A stretch of 64,000 nt of DNA, from NCBI GenBank assembly GCA_964416385.1, contig CAYQDW010000002.1, positions 1 to 64,000 on the forward strand. The letters are read 5' to 3'. Position 1 is the stretch's first letter; the number at the start of each line of letters is the position of its first letter. The notes below the pieces were generated by a model. The model ran no database searches. It saw nothing but the letters and a program-made list of their open reading frames with translations, and was not told where the DNA came from. Source of the DNA: JAUHWL01 sp964416385 (GTDB lineage: Bacteria; Bacteroidota; Bacteroidia; Flavobacteriales; Schleiferiaceae). A program made the position numbers and the translations under genes. Positions 25,795 to 33,822 of the stretch are shown in pieces.

Positions 25795-26115
25795 ATGGCA
25801 GATCAAAACCAAAACCCTGAAGGACAGCAGCTCAATATTGAGTTGAGTGAAGAAGTGGCTGGTGGCGTTTATGCTAACTTGGCTATGATTAATCATTCGC
25901 CAACAGAGTTTGTTGTAGATTATATCCAAATCATGCCGGGTGTTCCTAAGGCCAAAGTGCGCAGCAGGGTGATATTAACGCCACAGCACGCCAAACGATT
26001 GCTTAAGGCTATGGCCGAGAATATCAATAGATATGAAAAGCAATTTGGTGAAATTCAGGATATGGAGATGCCTCCAATCCCGATCAACTTTGGAGGCCCT
26101 GCTGGTCAGGCCTAA
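25795..26115 (+). CDS. DUF3467 family protein
   Basis: A 106-residue protein of the DUF3467 family. Conserved features are GGVYANLAMINHSPTEFVVDYIQIMPGVPKAKVRSRVILTPQHAKRLLKAM, a pattern of two short beta strands and a helix. The ATG overlaps the end of rpoC by position (one base apart) and the gene is followed by a clear terminator, so it is the last gene of the RNA polymerase operon. Function is unknown; constant location after rpoC suggests a link to transcription, but this is inference. Confidence 0.9.
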   Translation: MADQNQNPEGQQLNIELSEEVAGGVYANLAMINHSPTEFVVDYIQIMPGVPKAKVRSRVILTPQHAKRLLKAMAENINRYEKQFGEIQDMEMPPIPINFGGPAGQA

Positions 26116-26142
26116 ATGGTTGTTTATACCTATTAATTAATA

Positions 26143-26174
26143 AAAATGCCTCTCATTCGGGAGGCATTTTTATT
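26143..26174 (+). terminator. Terminator of the RNA polymerase operon
   Basis: AAAATGCCTC pairs with GAGGCATTTT around a short loop (inner pairs extend the stem to 12) and is followed by a T-rich tract. Because the stem ends are A- and T-rich on both sides it can also end the convergent aminotransferase gene. Confidence 0.92.
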
Positions 26175-26188
26175 TTTGGACAAGGCGT

Positions 26189-27367
26189 TTAATATAAATT
26201 GTCTTTAATAACATCACAGGCAAAAGCAATTTGTTCTGCGTTAATGGTAAGTGGCGGGGCAATGCGAATCGACTTGTTATTGAATAAAAACCAATCTATA
26301 ATCACGCCCTGTGCAAGACACCTATGCATGGTGGCTTCTACCTGTTCAAAGCTTTCTAGTTCTACAGCCAACATACATCCAGTGCCACTTATACCTTTAA
26401 TAGCTGGATGAATTAGTTGTGTTCTAAACAGGTTTTCTTTTTCTTTTACATCATTAATAAGGTGTTCACTCTCTATCGCTTCAATGGTTCCTAAGGCGGC
26501 AGCACAACTAACCGGGTGCCCACCAAATGTTGTTATATGCCCTAGAATGGGGTTGTCTTTTAAACTATCCATAATGGCTTTACTACTGGCGAAGGCACCA
26601 ATAGGCATGCCGCCTCCCAAGCCTTTTGCCAAAACCATAATATCGGGGTTAACATCATACTTTAAGGCTGCAAACCAGTAACCACAGCGCCCCATCCCAC
26701 TTTGTATTTCATCAAATACCAACAGCGCGCCAACTTCGGTACATCGTTTTCGCAAAGCTTTTAAATACGCCTTATTGGCTGGTTTGTATCCCGCTTCACC
26801 CTGAATAGGCTCAATAAATACAGCTGCAGTTTTTGTTGTGATATGACGCAGCTGGTTTTCTTCATTAAAATCTAAATGCCGTATACCTGGCAATAGCGGC
26901 CTAAAAGGACGTTTAAAGGATTCTTCACCGAGTAGGCTCAGTGCCCCATGACTGCTGCCATGATAGGCGTTATTAAATGCTATAATTTCTGATCGTCCGG
27001 TAAACCGTTTCGCCACTTTCATAGCGCCTTCAATGGCTTCACTGCCAGAATTTACCAGATAAACGCTTTCAATATTTGAGGGAAGAAGTTCAATTAACTT
27101 AGACGCCAGTTGTACCTGTGGCGCTTGTATGTATTCGCCATAAACCTGCAAATGCATGTGCTTATTGAGTTGCGCGTTAATGGCCTCCATTACTTTTGGA
27201 TGCCTGTGCCCAACATTGCTCACGCTAATCCCAGAGATTAAATCAAGATACTTTTTGCCATCAGGCCCATAAAGATAGTTTCCCAATGCATGGTCTACTT
27301 CAAGGCCTAAAGGAAAAGAGGAGGTCTGTGCAAGGTTGCGCAGAAACAATTCACGATTACTAATCAT
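26189..27367 (-). CDS. Class III aminotransferase (acetylornithine/GABA-type)
   Basis: A 392-residue PLP enzyme of fold type I. SGISVSNVGHRHPKVMEAI near residues 44-62, NSGSEAIEGAMKVAKRFTGR near 107-126, LLVFDEIQSGMGRCG near 215-230 and the PLP lysine in LAKGLGGGMPIGAF near 247 identify class III. Members use ornithine, acetylornithine, GABA or diamines; the sequence alone does not fix the substrate. The ATG lies only four bases after a canonical -7 element, so the message may have no leader. It is a single gene, convergent with the RNA polymerase operon. Confidence 0.87.
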   Translation of the reverse strand: MISNRELFLRNLAQTSSFPLGLEVDHALGNYLYGPDGKKYLDLISGISVSNVGHRHPKVMEAINAQLNKHMHLQVYGEYIQAPQVQLASKLIELLPSNIESVYLVNSGSEAIEGAMKVAKRFTGRSEIIAFNNAYHGSSHGALSLLGEESFKRPFRPLLPGIRHLDFNEENQLRHITTKTAAVFIEPIQGEAGYKPANKAYLKALRKRCTEVGALLVFDEIQSGMGRCGYWFAALKYDVNPDIMVLAKGLGGGMPIGAFASSKAIMDSLKDNPILGHITTFGGHPVSCAAALGTIEAIESEHLINDVKEKENLFRTQLIHPAIKGISGTGCMLAVELESFEQVEATMHRCLAQGVIIDWFLFNNKSIRIAPPLTINAEQIAFACDVIKDNLY

Positions 27368-27371
27368 CTAG

Positions 27372-27379
27372 CAAAAGTA
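27372..27379 (-). promoter_or_regulatory. -7 element directly before the aminotransferase start
   Basis: On the minus strand TACTTTTG is followed by CTAG and then the ATG at 27367. The predicted transcription start falls on or within two bases of the start codon. A TTG occurs 22 rather than 19 bases upstream. Confidence 0.55.
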
Positions 27380-27429
27380 CTATTCGCGAATGGCTTTAAC
27401 GCAATGAAAATGTGCTTTTAGCTGATATT

Positions 27430-27909
27430 CTACGGTCTATGATCTTCTGGGCGCATAGGTGGTCCTTGCCGCGTTTTGCGCATGAGTTCTCTTGTAAACT
27501 CCATTTCTGCAAAATAAAGTTTGGCCGTTTTTTGCACGCCAAGAATTTTTAAGAACTGCTGGTGATAGGTCTTTCTTAACTGCGCAATTTTTTCATCATT
27601 ATCTAGGCGCTCATTCATCAACTTGATGAGTTCGTCATCGCTCAAATCTTCAATTTTTTTGCCATCACTACGCAGGGTCATCATTTTCTCTGCTGTGGCT
27701 ATGCGCAGCTTTTCAATCTGATTGTCCATTTCATTATAAACTGGCCAGAATTGCTGGGCTTCTGCACTGGTTAAATCAAGCATTTTGGTGATGTATGCCG
27801 CTTTCATGGCATCTACTTTTTCTTTTTTCTCACGCAGGTGGCCGTGTGGTTGTGCCCAAGCCATGGCTGTAGCGGCCATCATTGCGGCAATTATCAAGTA
27901 CTTTTTCAT
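27430..27909 (-). CDS. Periplasmic Spy/CpxP-like protein, partner of the ECF sigma factor
   Basis: A 159-residue secreted protein with a signal peptide (MKKYLIIAAMMAATAMAWA, cut near residue 19) and a charged helical body. The motif LDLTSAEAQQFWPVYNEMDNQIEKLR around residues 43-68 is found in Flavobacteria proteins annotated as sensors of ECF-type sigma factors and resembles the LTxxQ-type helix of Spy/CpxP. It overlaps the upstream membrane-protein gene as ATGA. Inferred role: sensing envelope or metal stress. The exact signal is unknown. Confidence 0.75.
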   Translation of the reverse strand: MKKYLIIAAMMAATAMAWAQPHGHLREKKEKVDAMKAAYITKMLDLTSAEAQQFWPVYNEMDNQIEKLRIATAEKMMTLRSDGKKIEDLSDDELIKLMNERLDNDEKIAQLRKTYHQQFLKILGVQKTAKLYFAEMEFTRELMRKTRQGPPMRPEDHRP

Positions 27910-28340
27910 TGTATAAAATCTTCAGATGTTAAGTAATACGTTTCTAAAATTTCGGGTTCTGTGTATTCAAAATACTCTAAAAGGTCATCATCTTCAAAAA
28001 CAAGTTGTTCTAAGTCTTCATCATCTAAAAACTCTAAATAAGCCAAATCTGCATTTGGGATATAACCATTGGCGGTAAGCGCGATAATATCATCGCTGGT
28101 AATATCAGAGGCGCCATTATGCTGCCAAGTAAGCCAGCCAATAGTTACGCAGAGTAAAAGTGAAGCTGCTGTAGCAAGCGTACGGATCCAAATACGTTTG
28201 GTAAAAAAGGTGGTTTTGTTGGGAAGTTGTTTTGGTATTTGCTGTAATTGCTCTGCCATAGATTCAAGATAATTTTCTGGCACAGCAAATGGATTTTGCT
28301 TGTCTCTAGCGAAGAAGTGTGTATTTGGAACTTTTTGCAT
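27906..28340 (-). CDS. Single-pass membrane protein, putative anti-sigma factor
   Basis: A 144-residue protein with a cytoplasmic N-terminal region (1-50), one membrane helix (about residues 53-70, TLATAASLLLCVTIGWL) and an extremely acidic C-terminal tail rich in Asp/Glu/Tyr (DDEDLEQLVFEDDDLLEYFEY). It lies between the ECF sigma gene and the periplasmic partner, the normal place of an anti-sigma factor, but no ASD/zinc-finger anti-sigma domain can be recognised. The assignment is therefore positional. Confidence 0.6.
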   Translation of the reverse strand: MQKVPNTHFFARDKQNPFAVPENYLESMAEQLQQIPKQLPNKTTFFTKRIWIRTLATAASLLLCVTIGWLTWQHNGASDITSDDIIALTANGYIPNADLAYLEFLDDEDLEQLVFEDDDLLEYFEYTEPEILETYYLTSEDFIQ

Positions 28341-28371
28341 TGTTGCTTTGATGAATGTAGTTGGGATTGGT

Positions 28372-28908
28372 TTAATCTGTGCTTAAAGAAATTTCTATTT
28401 TTTTTACGGCATGGTGATAAGAGGCTTTGAGTGCGCCAACTGATGTTTGGAAAATTTCACTCATCTGCTCATAAGTTAATTCTTCAAAATAACGCGTTGT
28501 AAAAACAGCACGTTGCTTAGGCGGTAGCGTTGCTATTGCTGCATGAAATTTTGCCTGAATTTGGTCACCATCAAAATAGGCATCAGCTTGTAGATTTGTG
28601 AATATGCTGTGCTCATCTGCATCATGCGTTGAGGTATTTTTTTGTGACCGAATAAAACTTAGGGCTTCATTTGTTGCAATGCGGTATACCCAAGTATAAA
28701 CAGCACTTTGCTGTTTAAAATTAGCGAGTCCTTTCCATATTTTGATATATGTATTTTGGAGGACATCATTGGCGTCTTCATGCGCAGTTACAAGTCGTCT
28801 AATATGCCAATACATGCGCTCACTATAAGCCTTAACAATTAAATTAAAGGCCAGCTCATACGCCTCATCGCTTAGGTGTGCGGTGATATTTTCTTGCACT
28901 TTTTGCAT
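28372..28908 (-). CDS. ECF-type RNA polymerase sigma factor
   Basis: A 178-residue group 4 sigma factor. Region 2 has HIRRLVTAHEDANDVLQNTYIKIWKGLANFKQQSAVYTWVYRIATNEALSFIR (the DxxQxTF-like DVLQNTYIKIW segment), and region 4 has LPPKQRAVFTTRYFEELTYEQMSEIFQTSVGALKASYHHAVKKI near residues 128-172. The two regions are separated by a short linker as in all ECF factors. It is first in a three-gene operon with the putative anti-sigma and periplasmic partner. A TACTTTG element lies 22 bases upstream. Confidence 0.9.
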   Translation of the reverse strand: MQKVQENITAHLSDEAYELAFNLIVKAYSERMYWHIRRLVTAHEDANDVLQNTYIKIWKGLANFKQQSAVYTWVYRIATNEALSFIRSQKNTSTHDADEHSIFTNLQADAYFDGDQIQAKFHAAIATLPPKQRAVFTTRYFEELTYEQMSEIFQTSVGALKASYHHAVKKIEISLSTD

Positions 28909-29128
28909 GGATGCGATTTAGACGCCATTCAAAGTAAAAAGATTAATGCCATCTAAAAAAATATATCCAAGATTTATAAAAGGGTGCTGGCCAAATGAAT
29001 TTAGAAGTGATTTTTAACAAAAATCAGAAGCTGCCTAGTATTTCTTCTAGTTATCCAACTTTACAATCTACCGCTTATTGATATCAGCAGACCAAAGCCG
29101 CCTTAATATTCTATTCTGGTTGTTTGGA
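28909..29128. other. Intergenic region before the ECF operon
   Basis: These 220 bases lie between the ECF sigma gene and the end of the BrkB-like gene. The only recognised signal is TACTTTG at 28930-28936 on the minus strand, one base shorter than the -7 consensus, which could be the sigma gene promoter. Nothing else was recognised. Confidence 0.4.
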
Positions 29129-30091
29129 TTACAGCTTACTCATCAATTCTTTTTGCTCTGCCAGTTTATTTCGCGCACCCGCAATACTTACGTTTAGCTC
29201 AAAACCGATGATTAACCCAATGGCGTTAATGTAAATCCAAAGCATGATGATTAATAGCGTACCAATACTGCCATAAAGTTTGTTGTATTGCGCAAAGTTG
29301 GTAACGTAAATGCCAAATGCTACAGATGAGATGACAATAAAAAATGTGGCTAAAAGGCTGCCTGGCGATATAAATCGCCAATGTTTAACTTTTGTTGGGC
29401 CATAGTTGTAAAGCAGAGATATGCTTAGTAATACGGTAAAGATCAGAACTATTGTTCTGCCAAATTGAAGCAAATCAGCAGCAAAACGCTGTAAATAACT
29501 GCGCTCTACAAGCCAGTCAAAAAAGTTTTCGCCTAAACTTACAAGGGCCAAGCTTAAAATGAGCAGAAAACTCAAAGCCAGTGTAAGCAATATGGCGCTG
29601 AGATATTGGCCCCAAAAACCCTTAAACTCGATGTTATGAAAGGTGATTGAAAAGTTACTAATAAGCGAAAGTGTTCCATTTGTCGCAAAGATTAGGGTGG
29701 TAATCAGAGTAATCCACAAAAGATCTCCACGTTTTATACTAACAATATCAATAATGGTGCTTTCTGCCAACTCATAACTATTAGGTGGCATAATGTCTCT
29801 TAAAAGTTGAAATATTTCTTCTTGAAAACCAGAGATGGGCACAAAGGGTATTAACGTGAAAAGAAAAATAACGCCAGGAAAAAGTGCCATGAAAAAGCTA
29901 AATGAAATGCTTCCGGCTCGTGTAGACACTGCACCTTGTTGAATTCCGGTAAAAAAGAATGAGAGCACATCATACAAACTGAGACCTTCAAAAAAAGGCA
30001 ACTTAATGAGTTTCGTTTTTTGGGCAAAAAAGCGAAACACCAGCGTTAAACGCGCAAGTACAAAATGTATATATGCATTAATCTTTTTCAA
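29129..30091 (-). CDS. YihY/BrkB family membrane protein
   Basis: A 320-residue inner-membrane protein with about six hydrophobic helices and the family segments QGAVSTRAGSISFSFFMALFPGVIFLFTLIP (about residues 51-81) and GPTKVKHWRFISPGSLLATFFIVISSVAFGIYVTNFAQYNKLYGSIGTLLIIMLWIY. The family is widespread; function is unsettled and the name virulence factor BrkB is historical. It overlaps the end of nadC as ATGA and is thus coupled to it. Confidence 0.88.
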   Translation of the reverse strand: MKKINAYIHFVLARLTLVFRFFAQKTKLIKLPFFEGLSLYDVLSFFFTGIQQGAVSTRAGSISFSFFMALFPGVIFLFTLIPFVPISGFQEEIFQLLRDIMPPNSYELAESTIIDIVSIKRGDLLWITLITTLIFATNGTLSLISNFSITFHNIEFKGFWGQYLSAILLTLALSFLLILSLALVSLGENFFDWLVERSYLQRFAADLLQFGRTIVLIFTVLLSISLLYNYGPTKVKHWRFISPGSLLATFFIVISSVAFGIYVTNFAQYNKLYGSIGTLLIIMLWIYINAIGLIIGFELNVSIAGARNKLAEQKELMSKL

Positions 30092-30939
30092 ACGGCCTTC
30101 AGGCTAAGGTCCATACTGCGTACACTATGCGTTAATGCGCCAACGGAAATATAATCTACCCCGCACTCTGCATAGCCCCTTATCGTATCTAAAGTTATGC
30201 CGCCAGAACTTTCTGTTTCGTACCTGCCATTAATCAGCAATACGGCTTCGCGGGTTTCTTCTAAAGTAAAATTGTCTAGCATAATTCGGTTAACACCTCC
30301 AACGCGTAAAACCTCTTCAACCTCAGACATATTTCGGGTTTCTATTTCTATATCGAGATTTTTGCCTTTTTCGCGCAGGTACTGCTTTGTTTTATTAATT
30401 GCAGGTGCAATGCCGCCAGCAAAATCGATGTGGTTATCTTTTAGCATAATCATGTCAAACAAGCCTATGCGGTGGTTAGATCCGCCACCCAAAGCAACGG
30501 CCCATTTTTCTAAATATCGTAACCCTGGCGTTGTTTTTCGTGTATCCAGAACTTTGGCTTTGGTGCCAGATATGCGTTGTACGTAGGTGTTGGTTTGTGT
30601 GGCAATGGCGCTTAAGCGTTGCATAAAATTCAATACCAAGCGTTCTGCGCTAAGCATTTTTTGGCTTGGCCCTTCTACAACAAAAGCGATATCTCCGGTT
30701 TGTACATGTGCCCCATCCTGCACTAATACGTTTATTTCAAAGCGTGGATCAATCCTTTTGAAAATGATTTCTGCCAGGCTTACGCCAGCGATAATGCCGT
30801 TTTCTTTTACGCGTAATTGTGCTTTGCCAATAGCATCGGCAGGTATACAAGCCAATGCGCTATGGTCTCCGTCTCCAATATCTTCTGCCAGAGCTTGATC
30901 AATAAGTTGATACAAGTTCGGGATGTCTTTTAGTGTCAT
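30088..30939 (-). CDS. nadC: Nicotinate-nucleotide pyrophosphorylase (carboxylating)
   Basis: This enzyme makes nicotinate mononucleotide from quinolinate and PRPP in NAD synthesis. The 283-residue protein contains EDIGDGDHSA at residues 16-25, the active-site region RLSAIATQTNTYV, KVLDTRKTTPGLRYLEKWAV and IMLDNFT. The ATG at 30939 was preferred because a longer frame begins inside the divergent rlmH leader and the conserved sequence starts at MTLKDIP. A 16-bp palindrome lies between it and rlmH. Confidence 0.95.
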   Translation of the reverse strand: MTLKDIPNLYQLIDQALAEDIGDGDHSALACIPADAIGKAQLRVKENGIIAGVSLAEIIFKRIDPRFEINVLVQDGAHVQTGDIAFVVEGPSQKMLSAERLVLNFMQRLSAIATQTNTYVQRISGTKAKVLDTRKTTPGLRYLEKWAVALGGGSNHRIGLFDMIMLKDNHIDFAGGIAPAINKTKQYLREKGKNLDIEIETRNMSEVEEVLRVGGVNRIMLDNFTLEETREAVLLINGRYETESSGGITLDTIRGYAECGVDYISVGALTHSVRSMDLSLKAV

Positions 30940-30950
30940 CCGTTTAGGTT

Positions 30951-30966
30951 TACTTTGCGCAAAGTA
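30951..30966. promoter_or_regulatory. 16-bp perfect palindrome in the nadC-rlmH divergent promoter region
   Basis: TACTTTGCGCAAAGTA is identical on both strands. It presents a -7-like TACTTTG to both divergent genes, 20 bases from the nadC ATG and 36 bases from the rlmH ATG. It may be a shared promoter element, a repressor site, or both. No TTG at the standard distance was seen on either side. Confidence 0.55.
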
Positions 30967-30994
30967 CCCAACTTTTAAGGGCGGAGCAAAACGT

Positions 30995-31465
30995 ATGAAA
31001 ATCATTTTTTTAGTTGTGGGCAAAACAACAGAAAGCTGGGTGCAGCACGGTATAGATCAGTATGTGCAGCGCCTAAAACACTATGCTGACTTTTCAGTGG
31101 AAGTTATTCAGGATCTTAAACTTGGTAAAAAGGCAGAAGAAGAGCTTTGTCGCTTAGAAGGCGAATTGATTTTAAAGCGCGTAGAGCCTGCTGATTTGTT
31201 GGTGGTTTTAGATGAAAACGGACGATCTTATTCTTCGAGAGAACTTGCCAATCAGCTACAGAAATGGATGAATGCTGCACCAAAACGAATTCTTTTTGTG
31301 GTAGGCGGGGCTTATGGGTTTAGCCCATCTGTGCTTCAGCGGGCCAATGCAAAGCTTAGTTTGAGTTCATTAACGTTTACGCACCAAATGGTTAGACCCT
31401 TTTTTACAGAGCAGCTATATCGGGCATTTACCATATTGAGAGGCGAAAAATATCACAATGATTAA
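30995..31465 (+). CDS. rlmH: 23S rRNA pseudouridine-1915 N3-methyltransferase
   Basis: A 156-residue SPOUT methyltransferase that modifies helix 69 of 23S rRNA. The C-terminal trefoil knot is visible in LFVVGGAYGFSPSVLQRANAKLSLSSLTFTHQMVRPFFTEQLYRAFTI, and the substrate loop with LDENGRSYSSRELA is near residue 72. The ATG at 30995 gives the standard N-terminus MKIIFLVVGKT and length. It diverges from nadC. Confidence 0.96.
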   Translation: MKIIFLVVGKTTESWVQHGIDQYVQRLKHYADFSVEVIQDLKLGKKAEEELCRLEGELILKRVEPADLLVVLDENGRSYSSRELANQLQKWMNAAPKRILFVVGGAYGFSPSVLQRANAKLSLSSLTFTHQMVRPFFTEQLYRAFTILRGEKYHND

Positions 31466-31560
31466 CATGCCTACTTTCCTTTTGCTTTCTTTAAATGTGC
31501 CACTTTTGATTGCTACCTTGCGGCTTATTCCATCTTCATTCTAATTTATTCATACTAAAG

Positions 31561-32565
31561 ATGGCCAACACCTTTCAGTCCATTTTACATGATCTCCGAG
31601 CAGGGCGATTTGCGCCCATTTATTTATTTGATGGTGAGGAGCCTTATTTTATAGATCAGCTTACGCATTACATTGAAGAACATGCCCTGGATGAAGCCGG
31701 TAAAGCTTTTGATCAGGTTGTTTTGTATGGTAAAGAGACAGATGTTTTGGTGGTGGTGGATGAGATTAAGCGTTTTCCGATGATTGGAGACCGCAGAGTG
31801 GTTATTGTGAAAGAAGCCCAGCAACTCAAAAAGATTGAAGATTTATTGGGGTATGTTAAAAACCCATTGCAGCAAAACATCCTAGTTTTAGCGCATAGCC
31901 ATAAAAAGATGGATGGCAAAAAAGCCATTACTAAATACTTGCGCCAGCATGCCGTTTATTTTGAAAGCAAAAAACTGTATGATAACCAAGTGCCCGGTTG
32001 GATTGAAGAACATTTTAAATCATTTGGCTATCATATAGGTTTAAAAGCCGCTGCATTACTGGCCGAATATGTTGGTAGTGATTTAAGCAGATTACACAAT
32101 GAAATTGAAAAACTGCGGATTGTCATCCCTGCATCATCAGAGATCACGCCAGAAGATATAGAGCGTAATATCGGTATCAGCAAAGACTATAACAACTTTG
32201 AACTGGTTGCGGCTCTTGCACATAAAGACATCCTTAAGGCCAATAAAATCATCAAGTATTTTGATGAAAACCCCAAAGAGCACCCTATTATGGCAACCAT
32301 CTCAGTGTTGTATAATTATTTTACAAAGGTGATGTTGGTACACGTTGCTAATACCAATGACAGCGGCCGCTTGGCCACGATGTTACGGGTGCATCCCTTT
32401 TTTGTAAAAGATTACCAAATTGGCGCCCGCAATTACACATTGAATAAATTGGTTCGAATTATTCATTATTTGCGTGAGGCGGATATGCGCAGCAAAGGCG
32501 TAAACAATACTTCAACATCAACATACGATCTCTTACGTGAACTCCTTTTTAAAATCCTTCACTAA
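31561..32565 (+). CDS. holA: DNA polymerase III subunit delta
   Basis: A 334-residue clamp-loader subunit. The N-terminal GEEPYFIDQLTHYIEE pattern (around residues 24-39), the YESKKL/NQVPGWIEEHFKSFGYHIG segment and the SDLSRLHNEIEKLRI block are typical of HolA. The ATG at 31561 gives MANTFQSILHDL; an upstream TTG frame would add unrelated residues. It follows rlmH by 95 bases. Confidence 0.92.
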   Translation: MANTFQSILHDLRAGRFAPIYLFDGEEPYFIDQLTHYIEEHALDEAGKAFDQVVLYGKETDVLVVVDEIKRFPMIGDRRVVIVKEAQQLKKIEDLLGYVKNPLQQNILVLAHSHKKMDGKKAITKYLRQHAVYFESKKLYDNQVPGWIEEHFKSFGYHIGLKAAALLAEYVGSDLSRLHNEIEKLRIVIPASSEITPEDIERNIGISKDYNNFELVAALAHKDILKANKIIKYFDENPKEHPIMATISVLYNYFTKVMLVHVANTNDSGRLATMLRVHPFFVKDYQIGARNYTLNKLVRIIHYLREADMRSKGVNNTSTSTYDLLRELLFKILH

Positions 32566-32650
32566 TTAATTGGTTTAAGGTTTAGGCTTAAAGCTTTTAC
32601 ACATGCGCAACAAAAAACCTTGCGCTTCTCATAATTGATGCTAAAAAGAA

Positions 32651-32673
32651 AAGCCCGCTGTTGTTGCGGGCTT
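32651..32673. terminator. Bidirectional terminator between holA and the SRPBCC gene
   Basis: AAGCCCGC and GCGGGCTT form a perfect 8-bp stem around a seven-base loop. It sits between two converging genes, with A-rich sequence on its left and CTTCTC on its right, so termination towards the minus strand is the better supported direction. Confidence 0.7.
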
Positions 32674-32700
32674 CTCACAAATAATTATTCAGGTAGCTTT

Positions 32701-33702
32701 TTAAGCTTCGTCTATGGCATAATAAAGTTCAGTTTCCCAAGTGCTTGTGTCACTGCTTTGGCTGGGGCCAACAACAAAAACTTCAAAAACAACTTTGCCC
32801 ATTTTAAGATTATTGGCTGCAAAATATTCCATCATGGCTTCGTGGGCTTCTTTTAAGTCTACATAGCTGCCATAATGCACAAGCTTTACACACGCACCTT
32901 CAAAGGTGTTTCCCTTTTTTACTATTTCATTTCCCGGTTTATTGCTGTAACAGGGTATACCTAAATTAAAAACTGTACTGTCATTTGCTTCGTCCCAATA
33001 GGTATAAATGCTCTGTAATGCGCCAGTTACATTGGCCATATCTTCACCCAAATAATCGGTAATAGTTTTAATGGCATTTTCATAAAAAACATCACTCATA
33101 CTTGCGCTAATAGACATTTGGTGGGTAGTGTAGTACATGGCCGTTGGTTTTAAGTCCATGCGCGTAAAAGTGAATTTCGGCTTTCTTTCTTCAATTACAG
33201 TTTTTAAGTTAAGAAGTCCTTTTTCAAAATCAGGACCTATTGCGTCATCCATTTGTGCGGCCAAAAACCTGAATAAAAAGGGCATTTCGCCAGAAAAACC
33301 CCAAGTGACTTCTGTGCCGCCATCTTTTGGGGTAAACGTCCAAGACCCATTAGAACTGCCCATACCATCAAAATTAATTTGTGTTTTCACCGAAGTATTC
33401 GGCACTGCTTCAATAATGCGCATATTGCCACTACCTTCAGTTTCACTAACCCAGCTATAGGTAGCACCCTCGCCTTGTGTTATATCACCAAAAGACACAG
33501 ACATGGCAGTGTCTTTTTCAAACCACACGCTCCAGTTTGGCCAGGTTTTAAAGTCACTTACTTCGGCATAAATAATTTCTGGCGTGGCATCAATAAACAC
33601 ACTTCTGCTTACATTGTATTTGCCATCAAGGGTGGCTAAAATAATGGTGCCAACAATAGCAATTGCCAGAACCACAACAAGGATAATTTTAAGAGCTCTC
33701 AT
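32701..33702 (-). CDS. Membrane-anchored SRPBCC (polyketide-cyclase-like) protein with GyrI-like domain
   Basis: A 333-residue protein with one N-terminal membrane helix (residues 5-24), an SRPBCC/START-like ligand-binding domain (about 30-170, with VSRSVFIDATPEIIYAEVSDFKTWPNW) and a C-terminal GyrI-like/effector-binding domain (about 178-333). Both domains bind small hydrophobic molecules in other proteins. No DNA-binding segment exists, so it is not an intact AraC-type regulator. Function is unknown. A canonical -7 TACTTTTG precedes it. Confidence 0.8.
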   Translation of the reverse strand: MRALKIILVVVLAIAIVGTIILATLDGKYNVSRSVFIDATPEIIYAEVSDFKTWPNWSVWFEKDTAMSVSFGDITQGEGATYSWVSETEGSGNMRIIEAVPNTSVKTQINFDGMGSSNGSWTFTPKDGGTEVTWGFSGEMPFLFRFLAAQMDDAIGPDFEKGLLNLKTVIEERKPKFTFTRMDLKPTAMYYTTHQMSISASMSDVFYENAIKTITDYLGEDMANVTGALQSIYTYWDEANDSTVFNLGIPCYSNKPGNEIVKKGNTFEGACVKLVHYGSYVDLKEAHEAMMEYFAANNLKMGKVVFEVFVVGPSQSSDTSTWETELYYAIDEA

Positions 33703-33722
33703 GTTTTTGCGATTTAATTCGG

Positions 33723-33730
33723 CAAAAGTA
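33723..33730 (-). promoter_or_regulatory. -7 promoter element of the SRPBCC gene
   Basis: TACTTTTG on the minus strand fits TAnnTTTG and is 20 bases before the start codon at 33702. No TTG lies at the exact 19-base distance. Confidence 0.5.
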
Positions 33731-33822
33731 AATTTTTAAAATTCCAGTCGCTATGCATGGCTTAATCACTTTGGGCTATTGTACTATCTTGCCACTTAAA
33801 TTTTTACCATTTAGAAATTAAT

